Assembly: GCA_949358305.1 (NCBI GenBank)
Contig: OX442316.1
Span: forward strand, 13,392,001 to 13,456,000
Length of the DNA: 64,000 nt
Direction of reading: 5' to 3'
DNA from: Strigamia acuminata
Lineage: Eukaryota; Arthropoda; Chilopoda; Geophilomorpha; Linotaeniidae
The notes under the pieces are model-generated. The model saw nothing but the letters and a program-made list of their open reading frames with translations. It was not told the origin of the DNA and ran no database searches. Every line of letters starts with the position of its first letter. Position 1 is the stretch's first letter. A program made the translations under genes and the position numbers. Positions 34,132 to 46,516 of this stretch are shown piece after piece.

Positions 34132-36865
34132 ATCGTGCATAAGAAACGAGTAAGAAATTGTTTACTCAATCAACGAATACAAAAAAAAAAAAGATAAATT
34201 AAATTCCCAACTCCGAAGAGAATTTTTTTCTTTAAAAAAAAGCCTGCTGTGTAAATATAAACAATACATTTTTTCTTTTTCCTTTTTTATTAAAATTGTC
34301 TTTTTTTATTGGTACTTTTTTCAATATGAAAATGTTTATCTAGTTAAAACATGTAGACAAAAATTACCCCAGTTTTTTCTCTGAGGTTATTGAATTCTGC
34401 GGAGACAGACTTCTGTTTATTTTTTCTCTTTCATCATTTCTCTCCCCTTTTCCTTAATAAAAAGTATCACAGAGCCACAAGAATCTTGGAATTGAAAAAG
34501 AAATTAATTTCAAGAGCCTGTCATTTAAATGGACATTGTCAACGTGGAATTAACGGTAAAGAAAACGTTATTTAGAAACGGAGGCGATTTTTGTTAAATT
34601 TTAATCGACTCACAGAAATCTGTCGCCACATTTTTCAAAAAAGACGGCAAAAAATGGCTATTTACATTTTGACAGGTACTGGATGATTATTTCTCTAAAT
34701 TTGTGAGATTGTTCACGTCAAAGTCGTGAAACAAAGTTTAAGGGCACAATTTGATACGAATATTAAATTAAATCCACTTCACTTAACAAACGAATATTGA
34801 TTCCAATTATTTTGAAATTTGTTTTTAAATTTATTTCTTATTTGAACCCTGAGTGTACTGTAATTGTATTTGAACAGGATAGGATAGGTTACTGTTTGTG
34901 AGCTCTGGAGGCTAAAAACGTATTCATCACCAACTTCATTCAAAATGGAGGGTTCTGTAAATAGCCCGTTTGCAGGTATCGATAGTTTATACAACTAATT
35001 TACGTCAAAAAACGAAAAAGATAAACGAAAACCGGAATAATTTTTGATATGGAGCGCACGTTAATTGTTGTATCATATTCGATAGTACAAAAAGGTTTCG
35101 ACAGCTTAAAACATACTATTCACTATAAGTACAATATATGACTGGTATAAAACCTATCACTGTTTACAACAGATAATGCACATAAAAATTTGAAATATAC
35201 AAAAAAAGTAAAATTAAAAATTATAAACAAAACAAAGTATGTCATAGCATATCAATACAACTGGAAAGAACAAAATGGTTAGTTTTAACTCGAAATAAAG
35301 ATCAAAATAAAAGATAAAAAATAAAAATATATACATAGAAAAATAAAAAAATCTTTGATTCCAGTAGTTTAGGAAACCACACCATCTTTGGCAGATTTGA
35401 CAGCGAGGAATCAAACGAATAAAATAAAAATAAAATAAAAACAAAAAAAAAACCATTACTGAATTCGGACATTATTTGGTTTAAGCTTAAAAAAATCTAT
35501 ACCTGAAATTTTTCCATTTTTATTTTCCCCTCGTAATTTGCGTGAGATTAAAACCACTGAGGTGCATGTAACGGTGCTGATAACACTTCCTTTGGTCAAA
35601 TATTAGTAATAAACAGCGTACAAAAACATTTAAGCTAAATATTTATCCCTAATTTAATTATACAAAAGAACAGCACAATATTATGGGATGTTGTGGTGGT
35701 GGTGTCGGTCGAGAGTCGAGAGGGGGAGGGGGAGGAATGGTAATTGTAAATTCACTATAAGTTACAGCCAAAACACCATTCACAAATCTTCCAGTTGCTT
35801 TACTAAATTTCTATTATTAATTATTATTACTGTTAATTATTATTATTATGTGTTTAAAATATTTGCTAAAATTAAAATAAACATTAAGTAAACACCAGAG
35901 ATTGTTTTCCCTTATCCATTTTGCCAAAATTAATAAATCAAGCGCTACATTAAGGGTGCACCAAATACATTGCACCCATTCTACGACAGATCGTACGAAA
36001 ACAAAACAATACATGATAAACAAAAATAACATTTAACTATTTAAACACAAAGCGGAATGTTACAACTCAAAGGAAAAATAACCAAATTAGAAAATATGAC
36101 AAAAAGAAGAAGAAGAAAAAGAAGAAGCCCATCTTTCCCAATCGGATTAAAAAAACAAAACCTCGCTAGCTGAGAAACTTAAAAAACGCTACAACTACTG
36201 TCTATATCAACCACACAGCCATTCGTTTATTTGCTTTCTCTTATCATTCATCATCTCGGCTAATCTCTAAGTTTTTTTGTTTAAAAGCCATAACTTAATT
36301 ATTCCACACGACGCGTTTCTTTACATTTCAGCATTTTTTTGTACTTTCAGGCAGTGTCTAATCCATTTTTTCTTAAACCACAAACTCACATAAAAACCAC
36401 CCCGATCAATGTGTGGACACGAAATACTGTTCCGTTTAGAATAATCTTTGTCGAAGCTCATCAAGTGTTCAGATGCAGCTTCGACGACTCCCCAAATGGT
36501 GAAAAATATTGTAATCCAAAAAATATTAAGGTTCACGCGGGCAATCAATAAGTTGCGCCGTCATTTCAAGTTGATTGTACACTTTTATCCGCATATCTGA
36601 TACCAAATGTTTGGTCATGCAGATAATTTCGCTTTTATGATCTAATCCATAAAATAAGAAGAACCTTAATTAGATTTTGAATAAATTCTTTTAATACTTT
36701 ACATTCCGATCGAGTTGCCACTCAAAAGGAACAAAATTTAAAATTAAAAAAAGAAAGGAAAAAAAAAGTTCGTTTTAAGTCTAAAAGACAAACATTTACA
36801 AACATTAAAAATTAAAAAAGAATCCTATCACTTTGCCACGAAGAACACGAACAACTTGAACGTTC
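34132..36865. other. Spacer with 3' ends of SNF8 and the FAM117-like gene
   Basis: The two flanking genes converge here. The right part (about 35.1-36.9 kb) is probably a long 3' UTR of the FAM117-like gene, since minus-strand AATAAA motifs occur (for example near 36225). I see no coding sequence. Confidence 0.5.
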
Positions 36866-39626
36866 TTATTGGCCCTCTATGACTGCAGCGTTAGCGGTGG
36901 TTCGGGCAGTAGCTGGCAACACCACGGCGATCGTCTCTTGCGTAGCGATGGACAGATAGCCTTTCCTCAGTGGACAAAAAGCAGATCCTTGACTGGGCTG
37001 CAGAATAAAACTGTCTCGTGGCTTTAATGGATCAGCAAAAAACGACATTAATCTGCAACGAGAATCATGCCGTCTTAAACATCCAGAAAATCCATTTTAT
37101 TTCAATTAAAATTTAAAAAAAAAAAAAAAACCTGGGTTCCTCTATCATCTTCACCCTTTCGCATCCGTCTGGTGGCTCTCGAGTAAGAAATTTGTTATTT
37201 GGACTAGACCCCAGTTTGATGTCTGGATCTGGCGACGGGCAAAAATCTATCAAAAAAATTTAAAAAAAATTTTAAAAAAAAGTGAAAAATTAAATAATTA
37301 GTCGATTTTATTTAATGTACCTTCGATCTGTTTTCTTGGAATATCAAGTTCGTTCTGACTAGAAGTGTTTAAGTTGTCCATAACTCCCAAAATGATTGGG
37401 AAAGGCGGACTCATCGAATGGCATCGTCTCGCTGAACGAATACTTACGTCAACCTCCGAAGGGGTTTGCGTATTCACAGTGCGAGTACTACGAAATAGAT
37501 CTGGCACAGGTGCTCTATGACCATCCGGGGTTGGCTCATGAATCTTTAATCGAAACGATATTATATCTTAAATATTTAAAACAAATTAATTTAATTTAAT
37601 TTAATTTACTCTTTCCAGATCGTCATCAAAACCGGAGATTCCTCTTAGAATAAAAAGCCTCTCAATTTCCTATAATAAAAAATGAATAAATTAGATAAAC
37701 TCGATGACTTAATTAAATTATTTTACTTGATTTAATCCCTCGACGCTGTTTCGCGTTCGCGGCATCATAGATTTAGGAATGCTCGGTATTGCCATCGGTC
37801 GCGATTGGTTTGATTGAGAAACATGTTCGGAATTGATTGTAAAAGTGTGTGTGCCATGACTGGGACTGTGTCTTTGCACACTTGCCATAGTTTGTCGGTT
37901 ACCATCTTTTCGTTGCAATCTGGCACGAAACTACAAAAAAAAACAATTAAACAAACAAATACAATTAAATATTTAAATATTTAAACCATAAAAAAAAAAT
38001 TAAATTAAATTATAACTTCATTCGGAGAAAAACGTACTTTATCCAATTGATCTCCATTACCCATTGAAGCTGATCGTGGTGTGAGGTTCTTCCTCTTTTC
38101 AACTAATTCATTCCACTCATCTGGGGTCTGGCGATGGATGCAATGAAAAAAAAAGTTCGCAGAATAAAACATTTGCACAATACATTTGCATCACCCACAT
38201 GCGGCATATTTCACAATTTTATTTCCTACCTGGGTGGATTTATCAACTACTAATGTGGCACAAAAAGATGGCAAAAAGTCCTTAGGCCAGTGGCCGTGCA
38301 GATAAAGTGTGTCTAATGATCCTGCCCTTCGCATGGGAGATTGCGAATACGTTTTAGGGTTAAGTGTCTTTGATTTTCCGCCTGTAAATAAATGTTTGGA
38401 TTTTTTTTTAAATAACAAAAAATTAAAAAAAAATGTTAACTTTTTTTTTAATATCTATTTTTTTGTTTTAAACAGGTTTAAATGTTATAAAAGTCTGCCT
38501 TAACGCTGTCAAAACAGAGATCATAAATTTGAGAGTTGCCTCCCCTGCGATCGACTAAGTAGAGGTTTGGCTCAAACTAGTCTTAACTTTTTTATAAGGG
38601 ATTCAAGGTAGACAGAAATGAAAATCGAAAACTAGACAAAAGGGAAAATATTGCACTATCCCATCTATATTTATTTTTTCTATTATTTTTTTTCTATATT
38701 TTATTTACCTCCCTTTTGGAAAAGAAAGTTATTCATTTATTTATTTATGTTGAAAATGAAATGAAACACTTGCACAAATCTAAACATAGGCCTTAGACGA
38801 AATGGTTCATGGCCATGCATTTGATCACGTTTATAGATATATAATAATTAACGAATCATTTTTCAAAAAATAAAAAAATATTACAATAATAAATTAAAAG
38901 GAAAAAAAAAATCATAAAAGAAATTGTTGATTCATTAAAAAATTAATTCCAAATAGTGTGCGGGGGTCTGCACGACACAAACGCAACACCAAATTGATAA
39001 TGGAAATGAATGTACTCACGAAGAATGCCAGCGAATAAAAAGCATCGATTATTAACAAACCAATGTAAAAAATGTCGAATTCATCCTTTGAGGCGGATAA
39101 GTCGGTCGCAAAAAGTCATCTCGACGCCGATTAAAATCCGCTCACGAATTTTTCTCGAGACAAAAGGTCTCGAAACCTAGGCGCTTTTTCGACGCAAACT
39201 AAGCGCTTTATCTCGCTTTTCGCCACCAAATCGAACCAACACGTTATCTAGCTAATTACTTAGTAAAACGTAAAAAATTGTCATCGTATTCGAGGGCGAA
39301 ATTCGAGGCAAATTTCGATCGGCAACTTTTGTTTTGACAACATGGCGGTTGGCAGCTTGATCCCCACCTTTAAAATTCGGCGAGTCCGGACTGCGTCTTT
39401 CTGGCGAGGAATGACGATTATCGGGCGATTTCCTCGGTTTTGATTTGCTTCCATCGACAGCCCAAAGAATCGGAGGAGAATTGCTTGGACTAGGTTTTAT
39501 TCCCGGACGAGTAGGGCTGCCTTGCTTCATTAGGGAAACTGGTAAAGTTGCCCTCATCGGGCCTTGCTTTGTTGAACCTGGAGATGCATTAGCGCGAACT
39601 CGCTGCGCTTGGACAGACATTTTCAT
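36866..39626 (-). CDS. FAM117 / GLCCI1-like protein
   Basis: Eight coding exons: 39626-39260, 38381-38230, 38127-38038, 37930-37727, 37669-37610, 37543-37321, 37246-37132 and 37052-36866, about 465 residues with consistent phases. Family marks are SPMRRAGSLDTL plus HGHWPKD (~135-160), DKSTQ, a basic amphipathic segment (FRARLQRK), PDGHRAPVPDLFRS, the SSPNNKFLTREPPDGCE block and the C-terminal GSAFCPL. GLCCI1 and FAM117 proteins are poorly characterised Ser-rich cytosolic proteins; GLCCI1 is induced by glucocorticoid in mammals. Binding to dynein light chain or others is not shown here. Two junctions are weak: the exon 1 donor (CTAA/GTAATT) adds an odd hydrophobic tail, and the exon 6 acceptor (ATTAAAG) lacks a pyrimidine tract. 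The true exon 1 may differ. Confidence 0.75.
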
Positions 39627-40482
39627 CGATTTGCATCAACTTTTCAGATTCTCGCTTGCGTTAGGATTAAGTAAACTATTTTCAACAATCAATAGACATT
39701 TTCATCAAAAAATGACTACGCGGGAGCTCTGTGAACACACGTCCGATCGGAATGGACTTGCAGCCTCAACTCCAATCCGATCGTGTCCTCGTGCTTCGTG
39801 CGCAGGTGAATGTTGACGGTAGTGACGTAATGGAGATATTCCGATTCCATTGGTTGCTGCATCTTAAGTCACGGCATAACTTCCAATCACTCGCTAGCAG
39901 CTTGATGTTAGTGCCCACGACCGGTTGAATTTTTTGTTTCGATCTTGGATAGTTATAAAACCAGATACCCAATTGTTTTGGTTATTATTAAAGTCTGTAC
40001 ATTAGAGTGTTATTTTCAATAGCATTAAATTAAAAATCCAAAAATCATTACTGTATAAAAATTTTAATCGATTTAAATCCATTCTAAATACGTTCTTAAA
40101 ACGTAAAAACCTTTTATTCGCTGACCCCATACGGCTACCGTAGAAACCAATAGCGTACGGAATCTTTGTGTGTCCTCGGTAATGAATCTGAGGTAAGTTT
40201 GATCTTACATTTTGTTGTTTTACGACCTCAGTTTTATTTACATCGATTCAAGTTTCGTTTATTTATGAAAGATTAACGGCAGTCTAATTGTATTCTTTAT
40301 CATATAGATCGGTTTAAATTTCAGCCAATCAATTTTGTTGTTTTTTTCCGTTTGGGCGCCAACATTGACTCGTGAAAAGGAAAACGGATCGGACGATAAA
40401 ATATCTCTTTGGAAAACAAAACTGATTTATTAATATTGTATGGATTTAAGTATCCGGCAGCATTGCTGCTTTAATTTTCATC
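39627..40482. promoter_or_regulatory. Divergent spacer between FAM117-like gene and DBF4
   Basis: About 850 bases separate the two start codons. A GC-richer block at 39720-39830 with a plausible plus-strand donor (GCGCAG/GTGAATG) might be a non-coding first exon of DBF4 or of an antisense transcript. No coding sequence is supported. Confidence 0.45.
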
Positions 40483-42339
40483 ATGGAAATGAAAGAAGCC
40501 AGTAAAGGTAAATTTAGCATCGTATTTCAACTTTGTCCTGAAACTGATGAGATTTTTTTTTCATCTTTTCCTTTGCAGAGGCCAAACAAGCTAAACCGTT
40601 CAGTTCCAAGTCATTTTATTTAGACTTGACGGGTTTCAGTGAAATTAAAACGTTGTCTGAAGATATCTTGTTGCTCGGAGGAGTAAGAATTTACAAAAAA
40701 CAATCTGATAAAATTGTATTAAATGCTTATTGGGTTTCGTTTACTAGACTTTAGAGCAGTTTCTCAGTAAAGACGTAAGCACCGTAATAACTAACGGGCA
40801 GCCAAGAAAACAAGCTAAAGGCAACCCGAGGTGACTTAATTAATTAGATTTAATTTCGACTCATAAACGTTCGATAATAATAGGGAATTATTTTTTAGAT
40901 GTTTAAACGCTGCGCCTGAAACGAGCGATAGAAAAACTCCGGCTAAAGATTCAACAAATTCTCAGGTTAAAATTAATTTTTATTTTGGTTTTTTGTGTGT
41001 TTATTAAAGTTTTTATGTAGGCCGTTTCGAGAGGGATAGAGATCCTTAAAAAAGCTGCTAAAGTGAGTGTTATTAAAGTTTTATCGGACGAAAAAAATTT
41101 TTTTTAATTATTACTTTTTTTAATTAGGTGAGCAGTGGGAATTGCAATGTGCTTGACAACGCTGAAAAATGGGGCTTAGAGATAATAAATTTGCCCGAAA
41201 TGCTTAGCTTAATTGAGAAATATAAGAGCAAACTCGTTTTAAAGAAGCAAATGGTAATGAAATTCCGTAGATTAGAGTTTATTGTCAGTAATCGTTATAT
41301 TCACATTTCCTTTAATTAAATAAAGTGCAAGAAAGAGGCTGAATTAAGATCTCAACACGTCAGTAAGTATTTTGGGTTTGCTGAAAATAAAAATAAAAAA
41401 TAAACATTTTTTATTCTTTTTATCAGAAGTGCTAAGAAAATGTTTTATAAAATTTGAAGCTGTGGATAGGTAAGTGAAAAGGAATCTGGAAATTACGATT
41501 AATTAGAAATTAATTCCCGTTAATTATCAGACAAACTCGTCCAGCGCATATTGAATATTCCAGTTGGCCCGTGTCGGTTTTCTCTTCGGATAGATATCTC
41601 GTTTCACATTCAGCAAGATCGAGACGCAAGTCGACTGAACTCACAGTTGCTGCTCCTACTACAACTACAAAAGTTAAAAAACGGTTTTGCGAAATTTGTT
41701 CTACGTCCTTCCATGCAATACAAACGGTAAAAACATTTTAAAATCTAGTGTTATTAATTTTAAAATATTAAAAATCGAAAAATCTCAATTTCATCAGCAC
41801 GTAACGAGTGAACAGCACCGCAGATCAATGAATGGGAATAACAGATATTCGATATTTGACAAGCTGATCAATGATGGGTACAATTTGGAGTCATATTTGA
41901 AGAAACTACATTCACATTATTCGGAGTAAAACTCATCAGTTAAATCTTTATGCGATGTATAAATTAATAAATTAAATTTTTCAGTTCCAATGAAATATCT
42001 GATGTTGAAATGGCCAACCATATCCCTGATCTAAGTATTTCGAACTGTGAGGAGATTTTGAACGCATCTTCAATTGCAGCTACTGATAACCAGGAAGTTA
42101 CATCTGAATGTTACGCAAATCAAGCACTAGATTTGTCTTGTCGCAAGAGAAGTTTCGAATTTTCAGAATCAAACAGTTGCTGCAAGAAAAAAAGCAAATT
42201 CGATTCAAATTCAGTATTAACAAACGAACAAATAGTTAACGAAATAGTTTTAGAACTGTGCCTTACCGTATCTTTATTTGATCCCGGAATACAATCCACT
42301 TTTCACAATGTTACAATCAATCGTATCTTTGACGAGTAG
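40483..42339 (+). CDS. Dbf4: DBF4, regulatory subunit of CDC7 kinase (chiffon-related)
   Basis: Eleven coding exons: 40483-40507, 40579-40682, 40748-40830, 40899-40965, 41021-41062, 41128-41253, 41326-41362, 41427-41469, 41531-41726, 41798-41925 and 41985-42339, for 401 residues. Motif N (BRCT-like; FYLDLTGFSE, LLLGGTLEQFLSKDVSTVIT) lies at ~20-60 and motif M (RPAHIEYSSWPVSVF) at ~177-192. The DBF4-type CCHH zinc finger, motif C (RFCEICSTSFHAIQTHVTSEQH), is split across exons 9 and 10 (~226-250). It activates CDC7 to phosphorylate MCM proteins at replication origins. It is much shorter than fly Chiffon and lacks any long C-terminal extension. Exon 7 could alternatively start 6 bases later. 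AATAAA at 42461-42466. Confidence 0.92.
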
Positions 42340-42480
42340 CTTTGTGTGTTTTCATTCAAAGTGTGTGTATATACGAATTGTAAAATATTTTTTTTTTAAT
42401 TATTACTAACCCTAATGTAAACTTTACATATTTTATAAGCTGTTTATTCTATTTTCAAGTAATAAAAACCAAAATAAACT

Positions 42481-43547
42481 TCAGTTTTTCTTCCTCCTTT
42501 TAATATTGACGCTTAATTGTGGTTCAGACACCTGAAATGTTTAACAAAAACGTTAATCAATCTACCAAAACAAACTCTTAAATTAATTTCACTGACTCGT
42601 TTCATTTTCTCTCTAATGGAACTCGACGAACTGTCTAGCGAGTCGGGTTTTACAGTTGGCCTTTTCAACTGTCGTGGAATGAATGGAACTTGTGTTTTCT
42701 TAGATTTTGGTTTGGAAGTTTCCTGTTCGTCTTTTGTTGGTGGAGGATCTTGTACCGTATATGTTTTTCCTGCCCAAATGTAAGTAGTAGGTTCTTCTTG
42801 CAACGGAGAAGAAATCGGTTCTTGAACCAATTCAGGTTGTTGTTGGTTACTGGGCTCTGCAGCTGATGAACTGGAACTAGCCGACTTTCGTTTCCACTTT
42901 CCGTGTTTATTTCCAGCTGAGGATTATTAACCGAAATAATTTAACGATTAAAATTAAACAGATAAATGAATAAATATTACGATTTTTTGTTTTGGCCGCA
43001 ATAATTCTTCTTCGTTCGTTAAGTTTCTCTCTAGTGTCTGCCACAGTTTCAAATTCCGGCGCATAACACACGTGCAGAGTTCCCCCGAAGAATGATCTGT
43101 CGTCTAATTTTCTCTTAGCAAACCTGAAGTAAATTGAAATTAATTACACATTACATGGCGTCATATTACGTGAACACAAATTTACCTCGCGTTGTGAATT
43201 TCTTTGTATTTAACGCAATAAGCCTCCGTATATTCTTCACTGGGATAATCGTCGAGCACATAAAGTTCATCGATAACTCCATACTCGCTACACATGTTCT
43301 CGAGTTCATTTTTGGCACCTACAGACGACACACCTTGAATTAAAAGATATTTCGACTCCTGGTTAATGGTGTAAACCTAAAATAGAAAAATATTAAGTTT
43401 TTTTTGTTAAACTATTTGAATTTACGTTGCGAGAATGACCTTAACCGCCGTTAATTTTCTTCCTTGACGATATTTAGCTCGCGTAATGCACAATTCTGCT
43501 TGCTGGTGATGTTTGCACTTCTTCACCTGTTTTATGTGAGCCGCCAT
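42481..43547 (-). CDS. Rbm48: RBM48, RNA-binding protein of the minor (U12) spliceosome
   Basis: Five coding exons: 43547-43440, 43376-43186, 43123-42981, 42916-42597 and 42531-42481, for 270 residues. The N-terminus (HHQQAELCITRAKYRQGRK) and VYTINQESKYLLIQGV lead into an RRM at ~37-115 ending in RSFFGGTLHVCYAPEFET and a basic helix (REKLNERRR). These are signature RBM48 sequences. The tail is Ser/Pro/Gln-rich and basic. RBM48 with ARMC7 binds the U6atac cap region and supports splicing of U12-type introns. Exon 1 ends at a weak donor (AAG/GTCATT), required to keep AVKVYTIN. It converges with DBF4 (142 bases between stop codons) and diverges from DCAKD. Confidence 0.93.
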
Positions 43548-44572
<1,025 letters not shown>

Positions 44573-44696
44573 AAAATGTACATCTATTGCTTTGATATTT
44601 ATCATGTCATGCATATCTGATCTATTTGTAACATAAGATTAAGATTTCGAGAAATAAAAACTGAAAAAAGAAACAAAAAAAAAAAGATTCACTGAC

Positions 44697-44768
44697 CGTT
44701 TTCCTCGGAGAGTGCTGCCATACCAAACACCGTGAGCGTAACAAAAATCAATACATTCTTTAAAACGA
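44697..44768 (-). CDS. Candidate signal-peptide-coding exon (partial gene)
   Basis: Bounded by TTTTTCTAG acceptor and a weak GTCAGT donor. In the open frame it reads VVLKNVLIFVTLTVFGMAAL followed by SEEN, the pattern of a signal peptide with a small-residue cleavage site. It is phase-compatible with an upstream block ending ATG GAT G at 50988, which would supply the start Met-Asp. No downstream exon of such a gene is found; without splicing out, the frame stops two codons later. It could be a chance open frame. Confidence 0.3.
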
Positions 44769-46259
44769 CTAGAAAAACGTTTGCACCTCCCAATCCAATC
44801 AATTTTCTCAATCATTGATAAACGACACTTTTATCCACTGCACTCCAGCATAGAAACTTACAATTTAATCTATTCGACTTTATTGCGCAAATTGGCCAAA
44901 CTACAATTGATTCAGGGGTTCAAAACGTGACCTAAGCCGGCCTAGCAGTTGATCTAACCGTGGTTTTCTCAGCAAATTGGACATAAAGGGTGTCGATCAG
45001 CATTATCAGCCGGCGAATGCAGTTAGATAGCAACGGCGCGACCCAATGGCAACGAATCGCAATCTATCATCGGGGGAGCACGGAGAACGACATCAACCAT
45101 CATCTCCCTTTAACTGCATGAGGGCCACCGTCAATCAAACCCGATGGGTCTCCAGCGTGATCACACGATTAATGAGCAGTTCCATGCATTGCTTTCGATA
45201 CACAAACAACCTCACCGAAAAAATAAATCTCATACATATCCTCTTAAATAAAGGTAGCCTTAGACACGATTTTTTTATTATTCAATGTTTTTTTTTATTT
45301 ACAATTCACATACATCAACGTCAAGCTTCAACAGTTGAGGCGCAGGGTGTAATAAAGAAAATATCAGAGTGAAGTTGAGGGCCTTGACAGAGCCCTGAAG
45401 AGTGCTTACCCCTTACTCGTTCTATTCATTCATTTTGGCAGCACTTAATGACACGGAGACCGACGTCATCGCTTAAACTTTTTACCTCGGATGATTAATG
45501 GAGAAAGGGGATCTGGTGGATTCTTTTGTTCGCTTCAAGGTGACGCTTAGAAAACACGAGCTGATGAACGTTTCTGACCGCTGCCCTCCCTGGTCGTTAA
45601 TTTGTGGCTGCAGCTCGCACGGGTTTTATGGGTATCGCAGTTTGCAGACCACACTTTTGCGTCCGTGGACCCGGTAATCTGTGCCGCATTTAGGTTATTT
45701 CTGTCATAAATTGCCCTTGCCCATCCCACCTCCACCTGCGGTCTCGTGGCTGCGTTCGCATTCATCAAGATGGCGCATTCCTGGTGACACTTGTCGTGTG
45801 AACGGATGACGAATTGGCGCCCTTAATTACTACCAACTGTCGAGGCCACGCAAAATCACTGCTAAACTTCGCAATGTTAGAACTAAAACCACCGACCTCA
45901 AACTCGGCGTCTCGATTCTTCCTCCAAGACCAAAGATCGGACGTTAAATAAGTTATGCGATGTAAATCCCTTTGTGAAAAATGCATGCCACTGTAATACA
46001 ACTTTCATGTTTCCCCAGCCCTATTTTTCTAATAAATCTAAAACACCACGCCCTATACTTTAATTAAAACGAATAAAATTTTAATCGTCCTCATGAAATA
46101 TTGCTTAGTAAAAAAAAAAAGTGCAAAAATGTTCACCTCATCCATTAATTCCAATTCACGCCCACTAAACGAACAAGTTTAAGGAATGTTTAGGGAAAAT
46201 CACAACATAGAACATACTATTTAAAGAAATTTTATTTCATGATGAAATGCAGCAAAGCC

Positions 46260-46516
46260 AAATGCTCTAATAGAACGCGGTTGTCTATTGATTAAACCTA
46301 GATTTCTCCTGCAATTTTTTGAGTGTTTTTGATCAATTTAAACATTTGTTTTAGTCGTTTTGTTCAAATTAGATATTTATTTTAGTATTTTTGTTCGATG
46401 TAGATAATTGAATGTAGTGAATTTGGTTTATTTTCCGTACAGAATTTAGTGGTTTGGTCCATTTAGACCCGCGTCGTAATAGATACCGCGTTGAATGGCG
46501 TTCTATTAGAGCATTT
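46260..46516. mobile_element. MITE-like element with 19-bp perfect terminal inverted repeats
   Basis: The sequence aaatgctctaatagaacgc at 46260-46278 is the exact reverse complement of 46498-46516. The 257-bp unit is AT-rich and non-coding, as in MITEs, and similarity continues imperfectly inward (gcggt-tctatt). No clear target-site duplication is seen at the edges. Confidence 0.6.
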
